Shown here in pieces: positions 7,380-15,731 of a stretch of DNA of 64,000 nt (positions are counted from its first letter, which is position 1; each line of letters begins with the position of its first letter). The stretch comes from Atopobiaceae bacterium. Lineage in GTDB: Bacteria > Actinomycetota > Coriobacteriia > Coriobacteriales > Atopobiaceae. The notes below the pieces were generated by a model, which saw nothing but the letters and a program-made list of their open reading frames with translations, searched no databases and was not told the origin of the DNA. The stretch lies in assembly GCA_017510785.1 (NCBI GenBank), contig JAFWMH010000049.1, positions 23,380 to 87,379 of the forward strand, read 5' to 3'. The translations under genes and the position numbers were made by a program.

Positions 7380-8504
7380 CTACAGTTCCAGGTCGTACAC
7401 CACATTTCCACCATGTTCGCCAACGGGCACGAAGCCGAGGGCCTCGCATACGAGCATGGTTTGATAGTTGTTGCGATCGACCTCTGCGGTCGCATGGGTG
7501 CACCCGGTACTGTGGGCTCGCTGAGCCACGAGCAGCATCATGGAGCGCGCATACCCCCTGCCACGCTCCTCAGGTACGAGATAAAATCCGTCGATAAAAA
7601 TCGTGCTTCCCGCCTGCGGGCTAAGCGCAACATAGCCAATCGAGAGCACGCGTCGACGCTCGCCCGACGGCGCCGGAGGCACCGCCTCCTGCGGTGGATA
7701 AACCAAGTAATACTCGATGTTTGGCCGCATCGACGCACCATACTTCGTCAAGCGACGCACCGCGGCAGCGTTAGTCTCGTCAACTTGGCGGAATCTACAG
7801 CGACCGGGAGCGGTCGCCGGCGCGGGGGTATGTGCTGCAGCACGCGACGCGACTCTTTGCTGCGACCTTCCTTCTGCCTGCGCGGAGCCATTCTGCGTCG
7901 GACTAGCATCCGCCACGGCATTCCCCGTGCGAATGGCCTTCGCCATCCTAAGCGACTCGCGCAACTGCTGCGCGTCGGCCTCGCGCTCGCTTTTCGACAT
8001 CCCGGCGTAGTTCTTCGTGCGCGCCACTTCCTCGGCCTTCGCAAGCACGTCCCCATCGGTGGGACTCAAAGCAACACGAGGCCCTTCGCCCGGAGCGTTA
8101 ACGTTGGTGAGTCGCATGAGGCCGGTTCGAAACATCACAACCAACACGAGGTTGAAGAAAACAACACCCCCAACGATGCCCGCAAGCGCATACAGGCCAG
8201 CGTAATTCAGCTGGGCCATAACCAAAGCCATCCGTACGGACACCATAATCCCCACCGCAATGGCCGTAGCGATGGTAAACGCTAACGTTAGCGTCCATTT
8301 CGGCCGCGCGTCGAACGCCGCGCCACACTCCTTGCAGGTATTCGGCACGTGCCACGTCACGCGCACGGGCGTGTTGCAGTGCTGGCAACGAGGCGCCTGT
8401 ATGCGGGCTGGCTCCGCTGCGCGAGATGAGCGCGTGCCGGAGCCTTTGCGCACCGTGCGGGCGGATTTTGTCTCCTTCGTTGCATGTGCTGGTTGCTTAG
8501 CCAT
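7380..8504 (-). CDS. Zinc-ribbon / two-TM / GNAT acetyltransferase-like protein
   Basis: A 374-residue multi-domain protein. Residues 1-38 are a basic, disordered tail; 39-64 hold a zinc ribbon with two CxxC pairs (CQHC and CKEC); two hydrophobic segments follow (about 70-92 and 102-125). A long Ala/Gln/Ser-rich linker leads to a C-terminal GNAT domain (about 235-374), with the acetyl-CoA loop seen as VPEERGRGYARSM and an Asn-containing late block (EVDRNNYQTML). The expected topology is a membrane anchor with the acetyltransferase in the cytoplasm. Acceptor unknown. It starts 8 bases after the xth stop with AGGAG before the ATG, so the two genes are probably co-transcribed. Confidence 0.75.
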   Translation of the reverse strand: MAKQPAHATKETKSARTVRKGSGTRSSRAAEPARIQAPRCQHCNTPVRVTWHVPNTCKECGAAFDARPKWTLTLAFTIATAIAVGIMVSVRMALVMAQLNYAGLYALAGIVGGVVFFNLVLVVMFRTGLMRLTNVNAPGEGPRVALSPTDGDVLAKAEEVARTKNYAGMSKSEREADAQQLRESLRMAKAIRTGNAVADASPTQNGSAQAEGRSQQRVASRAAAHTPAPATAPGRCRFRQVDETNAAAVRRLTKYGASMRPNIEYYLVYPPQEAVPPAPSGERRRVLSIGYVALSPQAGSTIFIDGFYLVPEERGRGYARSMMLLVAQRAHSTGCTHATAEVDRNNYQTMLVCEALGFVPVGEHGGNVVYDLEL

Positions 8505-8512
8505 GGTAACTC

Positions 8513-9298
8513 CTATAGCTCAATGGTAAGCTCCACCGGACAATGGTCGGAGCCGAACACCTCGTTAAGAATGGCCGCACTCGTTACCCGATTGGCAATT
8601 TCGTCACTCACGAGGAAGTAGTCGATGCGCCATCCCGCGTTGTTTTGCCGCGCACGGAACCTATAGCTCCACCAGCTGTACGCTCCCGTAAGGTCGGGAT
8701 GTCGCGCGCGGAACGTGTCGACGAATCCGGCATCGAGCAGTTGGGTAAAGCTCTCGCGCTCCTCGTCGCTAAAGCCGGCATTGCCACGGTTGGGACCGGG
8801 GTTCTTGAGGTCGATCTCCTCGTGTGCCACGTTAAAGTCGCCGCAGGTAACCACTGGTTTTTGCGCCGCCAGCTCGCACAGAAACTCCCTATAGCGCTCG
8901 TCCCACGTAAGTCGCGTATCGATGCGCTTAAGCTCGTTTTGCGCATTCGGGGTGTACACATTGACGAACCAGTACGTCGGGAACTCAAGCGCGCACACAC
9001 GACCCTCGTCGTCGGCGACCTCACAGCCAATTTGGCGAATCACCTGCAGCGGCTTTTCCTTGCTAAACACCGCCGTCCCGGAGTAGCCCTTGCGTTCGGC
9101 ATAGCTCCATGTTTGATAATACCCGTCGAAGTCGAGCCCCAACTTGGCACGCTGATCGTCTTGTAGCTTTGTTTCTTGCAGAGCAAACACGTCCGCGTCG
9201 AGCATATGGAATATATCCTCGAAGCTCGGGTCCTTCTTGAGCACCGCACGCAAACCGTTCACGTTCCACGATACAAGACGAAGCTCCTTTGTTGCCAT
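8513..9298 (-). CDS. xth: Exodeoxyribonuclease III
   Basis: A 261-residue AP endonuclease/3'-5' exonuclease of the ExoIII (EEP) family, normal length. LVSWNVNGLRA, LQETKLQ, GDFNVAH and the final GSDHCPVEL carry the metal- and phosphate-binding Asn, Glu, Asp and His residues. It repairs abasic sites in the cytoplasm. GAGAGGACC precedes the ATG. It sits between an aminotransferase gene (13 bases upstream) and the GNAT gene (8 bases downstream), which suggests one operon of unrelated functions. Confidence 0.95.
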   Translation of the reverse strand: MATKELRLVSWNVNGLRAVLKKDPSFEDIFHMLDADVFALQETKLQDDQRAKLGLDFDGYYQTWSYAERKGYSGTAVFSKEKPLQVIRQIGCEVADDEGRVCALEFPTYWFVNVYTPNAQNELKRIDTRLTWDERYREFLCELAAQKPVVTCGDFNVAHEEIDLKNPGPNRGNAGFSDEERESFTQLLDAGFVDTFRARHPDLTGAYSWWSYRFRARQNNAGWRIDYFLVSDEIANRVTSAAILNEVFGSDHCPVELTIEL

Positions 9299-9311
9299 GG
9301 TCCTCTCCCTA

Positions 9312-10502
9312 TTATTGCCGGTAGCTATCCCAAAGGGCCTGCCAAGCGGGCATCGAATCCACGATGGTGTCGTAACTCACGCAGTATCCTATGCGTACCC
9401 AACCAGTGCAGCCAAACGAATCGCTGGGAACGGGCAACAGCTCGAAGCTCTTTGCACGCTCGAAGAAGGCATTGGCGTCGGGCTCGAGAGCCTTCATCCA
9501 CAGGTAGAACGCACCTTGCGGCTCCACGTACTCGTACCCGATGCGGCTCAAACCCTCAGTAAGGGCCTTGCGGTTGCGCGCGTACGCCTCTATGTTCGTC
9601 GGCTCGTCCACGCAGTCGATGAGAACCCTCTGGAAGAGCGCCGGTGCGCACACGAAGCCCATCTTGCGACCCGCACCCGCAACCGCTGGCACGAGCCGGT
9701 CGTGCTCGGGGTTGGTGGGCGGTACGAGAACCCACCCAATACGCTCGCCGGGAAGGCTGAGCGACTTGGAGTACGAATAGCACACGAGTGTGCGGTCGTA
9801 GAAGTCGGGCACCCAGGGTACCTGCACATCGTAGGCAATCTCACGGTAGGGCTCGTCGCTGATGAGGTAAATGGGGTGCCCGAATTCGACGGTTTTTGCT
9901 CGAAGAACCTCGGCAAGCGCCTCGATGTTTTCGGGCGCATACACGGCTCCAACCGGGTTGTTAGGTGAGTCGATCATCACCGCCGCAGTGCGCTCGGTGA
10001 TGGCGGCTTCGACGGCGGCCACGTCGATTTGGAAGGTGGCGGCGTCGGCCAACACCTCCACGCAGGTGGCACCAGCGTTTTGGATGAACACGGCGTACTC
10101 GGGGAAGTACGGAGCAATAACGATTACCTCGTCGCCAGCGTTGCACACGGCGTTTAGCACGATGGAAATGGAAGCCGCAGCACCACAGGTGAGGTACAGG
10201 TCGTCGGCGGAATACGTGTCGTTGCCCGAAGCGAAGCGCCGATTGAGTGAATCTGCCACCGCCTTACGCGCAGCGGGCAAACCACTTGCGGGGGTGTATC
10301 CATGCAGAGCGATTGCCGGCAACGTGAGTGCATGCGTAATCGACTCGCGCACGGCGTCGGGCGCAGGCACGCTCGGGTTACCAATCGAGAAATCGAACAC
10401 ATTTTCTGCACCGATTTCGGCCTTGCGTGCTGCCCCATATGCAGCGATCTCGCGGATGCTCGATTTCGATGCACCGTAAGCATAACTTTGCTCGTTTATC
10501 AT
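9312..10502 (-). CDS. PLP-dependent class I/II aminotransferase
   Basis: A 396-residue aspartate-aminotransferase-fold enzyme. The motif SYSKSLSLPGERIGW contains the lysine that forms the Schiff base with pyridoxal phosphate; NNPVGAVY and ISDEPYRE are the cofactor-binding Asn and Asp/Tyr blocks, and a C-terminal Arg (GWVRIGYC) contacts the substrate carboxylate. It resembles the pyridoxal-dependent aminotransferases used for aspartate or aromatic amino acids; the exact donor cannot be named. GAGGAGA stands before the ATG. First gene of a probable three-gene minus-strand unit with xth and the GNAT protein. Confidence 0.9.
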   Translation of the reverse strand: MINEQSYAYGASKSSIREIAAYGAARKAEIGAENVFDFSIGNPSVPAPDAVRESITHALTLPAIALHGYTPASGLPAARKAVADSLNRRFASGNDTYSADDLYLTCGAAASISIVLNAVCNAGDEVIVIAPYFPEYAVFIQNAGATCVEVLADAATFQIDVAAVEAAITERTAAVMIDSPNNPVGAVYAPENIEALAEVLRAKTVEFGHPIYLISDEPYREIAYDVQVPWVPDFYDRTLVCYSYSKSLSLPGERIGWVLVPPTNPEHDRLVPAVAGAGRKMGFVCAPALFQRVLIDCVDEPTNIEAYARNRKALTEGLSRIGYEYVEPQGAFYLWMKALEPDANAFFERAKSFELLPVPSDSFGCTGWVRIGYCVSYDTIVDSMPAWQALWDSYRQ

Positions 10503-10513
10503 GCAATGTCTCC

Positions 10514-10593
10514 TCTCGTTTCGGAAGTCACGCGCCCAGGTCGCACGTACAACATGCCGCTTCTCGTTTCGGAAGCCACGTGCCTAGTTCGCA
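10514..10593. repeat. Direct repeat, two 32-base copies upstream of the aminotransferase gene
   Basis: TCTCGTTTCGGAAG-type units at 10514-10545 and 10562-10593 (offset 48) with a few differences; a third, partial copy (TCTCGTTTCG) starts at 10636. The position just upstream of the aminotransferase start suggests an operator or leader element. Confidence 0.65.
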
Positions 10594-10953
10594 GGAACAG
10601 CGCACTATTTTGCTGCCTCGCCGTGCGATGCTGCTTCTCGTTTCGCGATGCCCATTGTAACGAGGTTTTGGCTCTATGGCACCGTTGTTGTGTAAACTGT
10701 GACACAAATTGCTCGAAGGAATCGCTATTCGCCACACATGCTCCCCGAACGCAGCGTAAAGCCCATACCGATCCATACCAGTGCGCTCGATGCTCCTTGT
10801 GAGGCTACAACATACGATATGTGAACGCAACGTGTGCCCATGGTGGAGGGCTTGTGACGTTGTGTTTTAGCGTTTAATCTCATGGCCACGGGAAACAATA
10901 AGAGTATGCCTTCCGAACGTACGCGAGGCCAGCGCGTACCCTTTCCAAAGACA

Positions 10954-10998
10954 GGTACAGGCCATCGGGTCCCTCCTTCCGCCCGGTGGCCTGTTACC
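10954..10998 (-). terminator. GC-rich hairpin after the transglutaminase-like gene
   Basis: Stem ACAGGCCA/TGGCCTGT (10957-10964 with 10987-10994), extended outward by GGT/ACC across one bulge and inward by CGGG/CCCG. The U tract is poor, so efficiency is uncertain. Confidence 0.5.
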
Positions 10999-11017
10999 GT
11001 TTGGTGCCTTTGAGAGC

Positions 11018-12247
11018 TCAGTACAAATTGCCGTACCCGTAATCGTCGTAACCGTACGTGCCTGAGCCCGAGGTCCCGTTGTTCGCAGCTCCGCCAGTCG
11101 TTCCGGTCGCCCCAGCGCCAGTACCAGTGCCACCGGTACCACTAGTCCCGGTGCCGTTGCTTCCGCTGTACCCCGTCGAACCGCGCGAGCCATTCGCGCC
11201 GGACGAACCCGTTCCGGTAATTCCGGTACCATTCGCGCCACCACCGGTAGCGCTGCTCCCCGTGGTGCCCGTTCCCGAGGTGCCCGTCCCATAGCCGTAC
11301 TCGTCCTCGTACGAATCTGTTTCCGAGCCATAGCCATAGCCATCGGATGAGCCATACTCACCCGACGTCGTTCCGTTCGCACCAGTCGCGCTCCCGCCGG
11401 TCCCCGTGCCCACAGCTCCGGTTCCGTTTGTGTCGTTCCCTGCCGCGTTTTCTGCTTCCTGCTGGTGCTCGGGACTCAGCTGAATCTCCAAACCCATCCC
11501 CTGCACCGTGCTGAGGTCTTGTCCAATATCATCAATAAGTATGTTGTATCCAGAACGCTTAAGCATCCATCCGTCGGTGGCCAACGCAGGGTCGCACACA
11601 CTCGCGACGCCATCGCGATTGGTAACAAGACACAGCGCCGCTCCGTATTGGCCGCCATTATCCATACCGTGCAAAACAGGCACGGCAATTGCGTCGGAGT
11701 AACCAAAGTAGCGCAAACAAAGGGCAATAACCGCAGCGAACTCGTAGTAATCGCCTTCCGGCATCGTCTTGCTCTCGCTCTTAAGATACGAGAAGTACTG
11801 CTGCGCCGCCCGATGAACCCAATTTGGACCAGACGGCTTATCCAGCATATCTACGTACGTGCTTTCCACGATTGCATCGAAGGTTGCCTCGGCCGCTTCC
11901 TCTACCGTCGCTCCAGCCGCAGTGTGCTGATCGCAAAATGACTTTATTGCAGCATCCAGCTCTTCCGACCCGACGGTAAACGTGCCCGCGCTTATCCACG
12001 GATCCTCAACACCCAAGTACTCCGTTTGCACTTCGGCAGACGCGGCAGCCTCGACCCCGGAACTCGCAAGAGCCTCTTGCGCTATATCAAGCTTTTCCTG
12101 AACATGCTGATAAATGAGCACCACCATCGCCAGCGATGCTCCAAGACTCAAAATAGGCAGAATGCAGGCCACCACGTCGTGCAACGCCGAGCGCTTCTTG
12201 GGCTTGCGCTCTTTGCGCGAGCGTGCATTTCGTGCTGCCACCTGCAT
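11018..12247 (-). CDS. Membrane-anchored transglutaminase-fold pseudoenzyme with T/G-rich tail
   Basis: A 409-residue protein with a basic N-terminus, one membrane segment (about 27-48), a transglutaminase-like domain (about 75-260) and a long low-complexity tail rich in Gly, Thr, Ser and Tyr ending ...YGNLY. Aligned with its neighbour at 12430, the nucleophile position GNCYEFA is GDYYEFA here (Tyr167 for Cys) and the histidine position DHGL is QYGA (Tyr201 for His); only the Asp (Asp219, CDPA) remains. The fold is kept but cysteine catalysis should be lost. The domain and tail are expected outside the cell. It is separated from its paralogue by a terminator-like hairpin. Confidence 0.75.
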   Translation of the reverse strand: MQVAARNARSRKERKPKKRSALHDVVACILPILSLGASLAMVVLIYQHVQEKLDIAQEALASSGVEAAASAEVQTEYLGVEDPWISAGTFTVGSEELDAAIKSFCDQHTAAGATVEEAAEATFDAIVESTYVDMLDKPSGPNWVHRAAQQYFSYLKSESKTMPEGDYYEFAAVIALCLRYFGYSDAIAVPVLHGMDNGGQYGAALCLVTNRDGVASVCDPALATDGWMLKRSGYNILIDDIGQDLSTVQGMGLEIQLSPEHQQEAENAAGNDTNGTGAVGTGTGGSATGANGTTSGEYGSSDGYGYGSETDSYEDEYGYGTGTSGTGTTGSSATGGGANGTGITGTGSSGANGSRGSTGYSGSNGTGTSGTGGTGTGAGATGTTGGAANNGTSGSGTYGYDDYGYGNLY

Positions 12248-12371
12248 CTCCTTTCGTCAACCCGTATTATTGTAACGCTCATAACGGCGATGAGCACGCA
12301 TCATATGCATTCACTCCGTCCGCTTCGAACCCGAAAAGACGGATTTTGGACATTAGATAAAAGCAAGATGA

Positions 12372-12410
12372 GGGCGGATATGGTTCCCGCATGGAGCCAT
12401 ACCCGCCCTA
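12372..12410 (-). terminator. Terminator between the two transglutaminase-like genes
   Basis: A 13-bp stem with one mismatch (AGGGCGGATATGG with CCATACCCGCCCT), followed on the minus strand by CATCTTGCTTTTATC. Confidence 0.65.
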
Positions 12411-12429
12411 CTCGCACACATGGCCTAAA

Positions 12430-13866
12430 CTAATACGTGCTGCCACTCGTTGAAGTGCCCGTCCCCGAAGCGTCGGAGCCAGTAGTGGCATCGCTCGTCG
12501 TACCAGTGGAACCGCTACCATACTCTGTGGAATCGTAACCACTTGCGTCGGTACCCGTACCCCCAGCGTCGTAACCAGTAGCACCCGTCGCATCTGTACC
12601 CGTACCAGAGCCGGTTCCCGTGCCAGTCGTCCCATAGCCAGTAGCATCATCCGTCGCGCTCGTTCCCGCACCCGTGGAATCGGAGGTTCCGGTAGAATCC
12701 GAGGTCGAAGTGGCGGCGGAACTGCTTGCGCCCTCAAAATCCTGGAGCTCATAATTGTAGGCAGTGTCCTTGAGCATCCAGCCGTTCGTGCCCTTGGACG
12801 TATCGCAAAGGCACGAGGACCCGTCAGTGTTTGTTACGAACACAAGGCCATGATCGCCCCAGTCGCCACTCTGCAGCTGAATGAGTACGCCCTCCGCATG
12901 CGCGTCGGAGAACCCAAGGTACTGCAAACAGTACGCCAAGAATGCCGCAAACTCGTAGCAGTTGCCCGAGCAGTCGTGCTCGTAGTACTTACGCGCATAC
13001 TCGATGCGCCAGTCCTTGCCCGAAGGGTTCTGCGCATCGTCGCGTTCCACATACTCCGACCACGCAACGGCTTTGTACACCTCAAGCGCAGCCGTATCCA
13101 CATCCATATCGCTCGTGGCGTTTTGGTCGCAAAACGCCTTTACCTCCTCATCGAGCGTCGCGTCACCCGAAGTGTACGTTCCCGAAGTAATCCACGGACT
13201 CTTCACGCCGTCACCCGGCTCGGCCTTAAAGGTGCCCGAAGCATCGGTCGAAGTATTTGCCGTGCTTTCGGTTGAAGACGCGTCACTGCTCGTCGAAGCT
13301 CCGCTCGTCGAAGCTCCGCTCGTCGCATCTCCGTTCGTCGCATCGCTTGCGGTAGTAGACTGCGTGTTCGACTTCTCGGTGCTCGACGCAGCCGTCTCCG
13401 TTGGCATGGTCGCACCACTCGTGCGCAGCACCACAGCCCGCGTAATAAACACCGTCGCCACGATGCATACCGCAAACACCACGAGGGCAGGCACCAAAGG
13501 AACGCTCGGACCAGGACCGAACGACTCGTCTTCGTCGTAGTTGTCCTCTAGCTCGTAATCAAGCTCGGGGTCGTAGTCGCGCTCCGGAGCACGTTGCGGC
13601 CTCGGTTGATTGCGGTTCGGTCCTCTACGCGCAGGCTCTACGCCCACCGCACGATTGGCCGCACGCCTCGTACCCGTTGTACCTGTGGCACCCGATGCCG
13701 TACGCCGCGGCTGTGGCGTGCCTGCACGCGATGCCTGCGACTGTCCAGCCGCACTTTGACGACGGCGAGCAGTCTGCCCAGAACTCGTCCCACGTGACGC
13801 CGGCGCGTCGGACCTTCCCGCAGACGTCTGCGTCCTGCGACGATTCTCTTCTTGCGTGTTACTCAT
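12430..13866 (-). CDS. Exported transglutaminase-like protein with T/G/S-rich tail
   Basis: A 478-residue protein: a basic, disordered cytoplasmic tail (1-100, Arg/Gln/Pro/Thr-rich), an acidic patch, one membrane segment (about 123-145), a Ser/Thr-rich linker with short tandem repeats, a transglutaminase-like domain (about 220-380) and a C-terminal tail of Gly/Thr/Ser/Asp. A full triad is visible: Cys303 in GNCYEFAAF, His339 in GDHGLVFV and Asp355 in LCDTS. Bacterial members of this superfamily act as proteases, amidases or cross-linkers; which applies is unknown. The layout places the enzyme outside the cell on a long stalk. It lies downstream of the dlt operon on the same strand, which suggests a cell-wall role. 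Confidence 0.78.
   Translation of the reverse strand: MSNTQEENRRRTQTSAGRSDAPASRGTSSGQTARRRQSAAGQSQASRAGTPQPRRTASGATGTTGTRRAANRAVGVEPARRGPNRNQPRPQRAPERDYDPELDYELEDNYDEDESFGPGPSVPLVPALVVFAVCIVATVFITRAVVLRTSGATMPTETAASSTEKSNTQSTTASDATNGDATSGASTSGASTSSDASSTESTANTSTDASGTFKAEPGDGVKSPWITSGTYTSGDATLDEEVKAFCDQNATSDMDVDTAALEVYKAVAWSEYVERDDAQNPSGKDWRIEYARKYYEHDCSGNCYEFAAFLAYCLQYLGFSDAHAEGVLIQLQSGDWGDHGLVFVTNTDGSSCLCDTSKGTNGWMLKDTAYNYELQDFEGASSSAATSTSDSTGTSDSTGAGTSATDDATGYGTTGTGTGSGTGTDATGATGYDAGGTGTDASGYDSTEYGSGSTGTTSDATTGSDASGTGTSTSGSTY
13289..13348 (-). repeat. 15-bp tandem repeat in the stalk of the transglutaminase-like gene
   Basis: Four 15-base units beginning at 13289 (CTCGTCGAAGCTCCG and variants) encode Ser/Ala/Thr-rich SGAST-type pentapeptides in the linker after the membrane segment. 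Such repeats can vary in number and change stalk length. Confidence 0.7.
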
Positions 13867-13892
13867 GCGTTACCTACCTCGACCTACTGCTT

Positions 13893-14072
13893 TTAAAATT
13901 GGTTATAGATAAACTCCGCGGAGGAGCCAAAACCCGAAAAGGTGACGAACGCAAAGATGCCCACAAGTGCGACGGCAATCGATGCGCCAACCACGATACA
14001 TGCCAGTGTTTCGTGCTGATCCAACCACGCGTCGTAGCGACTTCGCAGCGTTTTTGCTTTTTTGCGCGCCAT
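13893..14072 (-). CDS. Small single-pass membrane protein (59 aa)
   Basis: A 59-residue protein with a Lys/Arg-rich N-terminus (MARKKAKTLRSRYDAWL), one hydrophobic segment at about residues 23-43 and a short outside tail ending EFIYNQF. ATG at 14072 is chosen because GAAGGGAAG stands just upstream. It sits between dltD and the transglutaminase-like genes on the same strand, 26 bases before the next start. Its positive N-terminus resembles that of the downstream transglutaminase-like proteins. No family recognised; a small membrane partner of either neighbour is possible. Confidence 0.6.
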   Translation of the reverse strand: MARKKAKTLRSRYDAWLDQHETLACIVVGASIAVALVGIFAFVTFSGFGSSAEFIYNQF

Positions 14073-14168
14073 GCGCTTCCCTTCGACACACAACCCGTAT
14101 TACAAAGCACTACAGGCACCGCTACCTTCTAGCAGCCATAAGAGTGCTCTACCCAATTGCTACTACCT

Positions 14169-15332
14169 CTATACTGCCGTTTGAGCGAAGTCATAAATCG
14201 CCTTCTCGGCATCTATCCAGCCAGTCCACCCAAAGTGAACAATGTCGAACAAGAAGTATCGTTCGTATTCGCGACTGCTGAAGTCGGCAAGCCATGCGGT
14301 GGGGTGCGATGCAACCACACTGCTAATGTGCCTATAAGCCCGTGCGCGCGTTTCGGCCGCAATGCCTATATGGTCGTAATAGGGCCCCATGCATGGTTCG
14401 ATAATTACAAGCGGTTCGATTCCGCACGCGTCGCACACATCCATAAAGCACTCGAGGTCGTCATACTCCGGCGTGGCGGTGTACGTCTCGCTCGCGCGGG
14501 CACCCGCCAGCTTTTCGAGTACCGGCTGCAACTCATTTGTATAGAACTTGTCTTCCGCACCCCATTCGTTCGTCGTACTGCGCTGCTGCGCCTCGGCAAA
14601 TGCCTGCGAACGCATTGCGTTCCAATCGGGCACCAAAACCGGACCTTCGGCATACGGCATCCCACTTGCACGCACCGTACCCAACTGTCCCCGCAACCTA
14701 AGGTCGTCCGTAAACGAGAGGGCGGCACCGTCCACCGCGCCAATTACGTCCTCGCGATTCGCGGCACGCACGGTTGCCTCGTCAATGCCCTGCTCCACAA
14801 GGCGTCGGCGCACATATGCACGCGTCTCCTCGTCAATTTTCTTGTTGCTACAAAACGCTCGATAGAGCGAGTACGAGAAGCGCTCACCAAACGTAGCGTT
14901 ATCGAGTCCGCCATCGGTGTACTCCCCGAGGCTCACCACAAGCACAACCTTGTTGCGCGGAAGTCCACCGTCCGCCAATGCGCCCAACGCAATTGCGTGC
15001 CAAAGCGCTTGGTCGAACGCCTCGCCCACAAGCATGGGTCGCACGCCAAAGTTATTGGTGCCAAACACCTGCGCCGGAACCGTGGAAACCGTACTTGCCG
15101 GTGTGGAGAACTCCGATGACCCCAACATGAGCAGTGAATCGTCACGCAGGTTTGCACGCACAAAGTCCACGCTCGACGACTTGGCGCCGGAGTACACATA
15201 CCCATAGTCGGTGCTTTTATTAGTTACAGACTGTGGCGGCAGCATAAAGCACGTCACCGCCACTGCACAGGCAGCAACGGCTACGCCACACACCATGGCA
15301 ATGAGCCTCTTATGCAAGATACGCGCATCCAT
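14169..15332 (-). CDS. dltD: D-alanyl-lipoteichoic acid biosynthesis protein DltD
   Basis: A 387-residue membrane-anchored SGNH-type hydrolase/transferase, normal for DltD. One N-terminal membrane segment (about 9-31) places the rest outside. MLGSSEFST (around residue 70) holds the catalytic serine and a late DIVHFGWTGW block has the Asp and His of the triad. In the pathway it moves D-alanine to teichoic acid after export by DltB. Last gene of dltABCD here, about 80 bases after dltC. Confidence 0.9.
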   Translation of the reverse strand: MDARILHKRLIAMVCGVAVAACAVAVTCFMLPPQSVTNKSTDYGYVYSGAKSSSVDFVRANLRDDSLLMLGSSEFSTPASTVSTVPAQVFGTNNFGVRPMLVGEAFDQALWHAIALGALADGGLPRNKVVLVVSLGEYTDGGLDNATFGERFSYSLYRAFCSNKKIDEETRAYVRRRLVEQGIDEATVRAANREDVIGAVDGAALSFTDDLRLRGQLGTVRASGMPYAEGPVLVPDWNAMRSQAFAEAQQRSTTNEWGAEDKFYTNELQPVLEKLAGARASETYTATPEYDDLECFMDVCDACGIEPLVIIEPCMGPYYDHIGIAAETRARAYRHISSVVASHPTAWLADFSSREYERYFLFDIVHFGWTGWIDAEKAIYDFAQTAV

Positions 15333-15414
15333 CCGTTTCTCGTTTCTACGTGTTTTGTGCGGTCGTGGCGGAAGGTTGGCGCTGTTGAGCGCTTAAAACT
15401 CGCGAGCTATTGCC

Positions 15415-15654
15415 TTAAAGGCGCTCGCTCACGCGCGCGATAATCTTATTGACGGTATTCATCTCGGAGCGATCGAGCTCGGTAGGCGCAATGGATACAC
15501 CAAACTCGTCCTTAATCGCCACGAGCAGCTCGATGGCCGCCATGGAATCAAGAATCTCCTCTTCGAACAGGTCGATGTCGCGCTCCTCGGCGACTTCGTC
15601 CTCACCCGAAATCTCCACCACAAGGTCGACGATTTGCTCTGCGATGTTTGCCAT
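15415..15654 (-). CDS. dltC: D-alanyl carrier protein DltC
   Basis: A 79-residue acyl-carrier-type protein. EEILDSMAAIELLVA contains the serine (DSM) that receives 4'-phosphopantetheine, on which DltA loads D-alanine. ATG at 15654 is chosen because GAGAGGAGAAG precedes it and it gives the usual N-terminus. It lies between dltB and dltD, as expected. Confidence 0.93.
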   Translation of the reverse strand: MANIAEQIVDLVVEISGEDEVAEERDIDLFEEEILDSMAAIELLVAIKDEFGVSIAPTELDRSEMNTVNKIIARVSERL

Positions 15655-15731
15655 GTGCTTCTCCTCTCGTAGCATGTCGTATCAGTATAGCGTTAAGCCG
15701 TCGCATGAAAGGCATTCCCAAAGAGTTTGTC

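Larger units (their letters stand above)
10503..11017. other. 515-base non-coding stretch
   Basis: Between the start of the aminotransferase gene and the stop of the transglutaminase-like gene. It contains a two-copy direct repeat next to the aminotransferase start and a GC-rich hairpin near 10954-10998. Short open frames exist but none has a convincing ribosome site or recognisable product. Confidence 0.6.

Noticed and set aside
10499..10735. Possible 78-codon minus-strand ORF upstream of the aminotransferase
   Set aside because: Its repeats (SETRG) only reflect the DNA direct repeat, and the ribosome site is weak.
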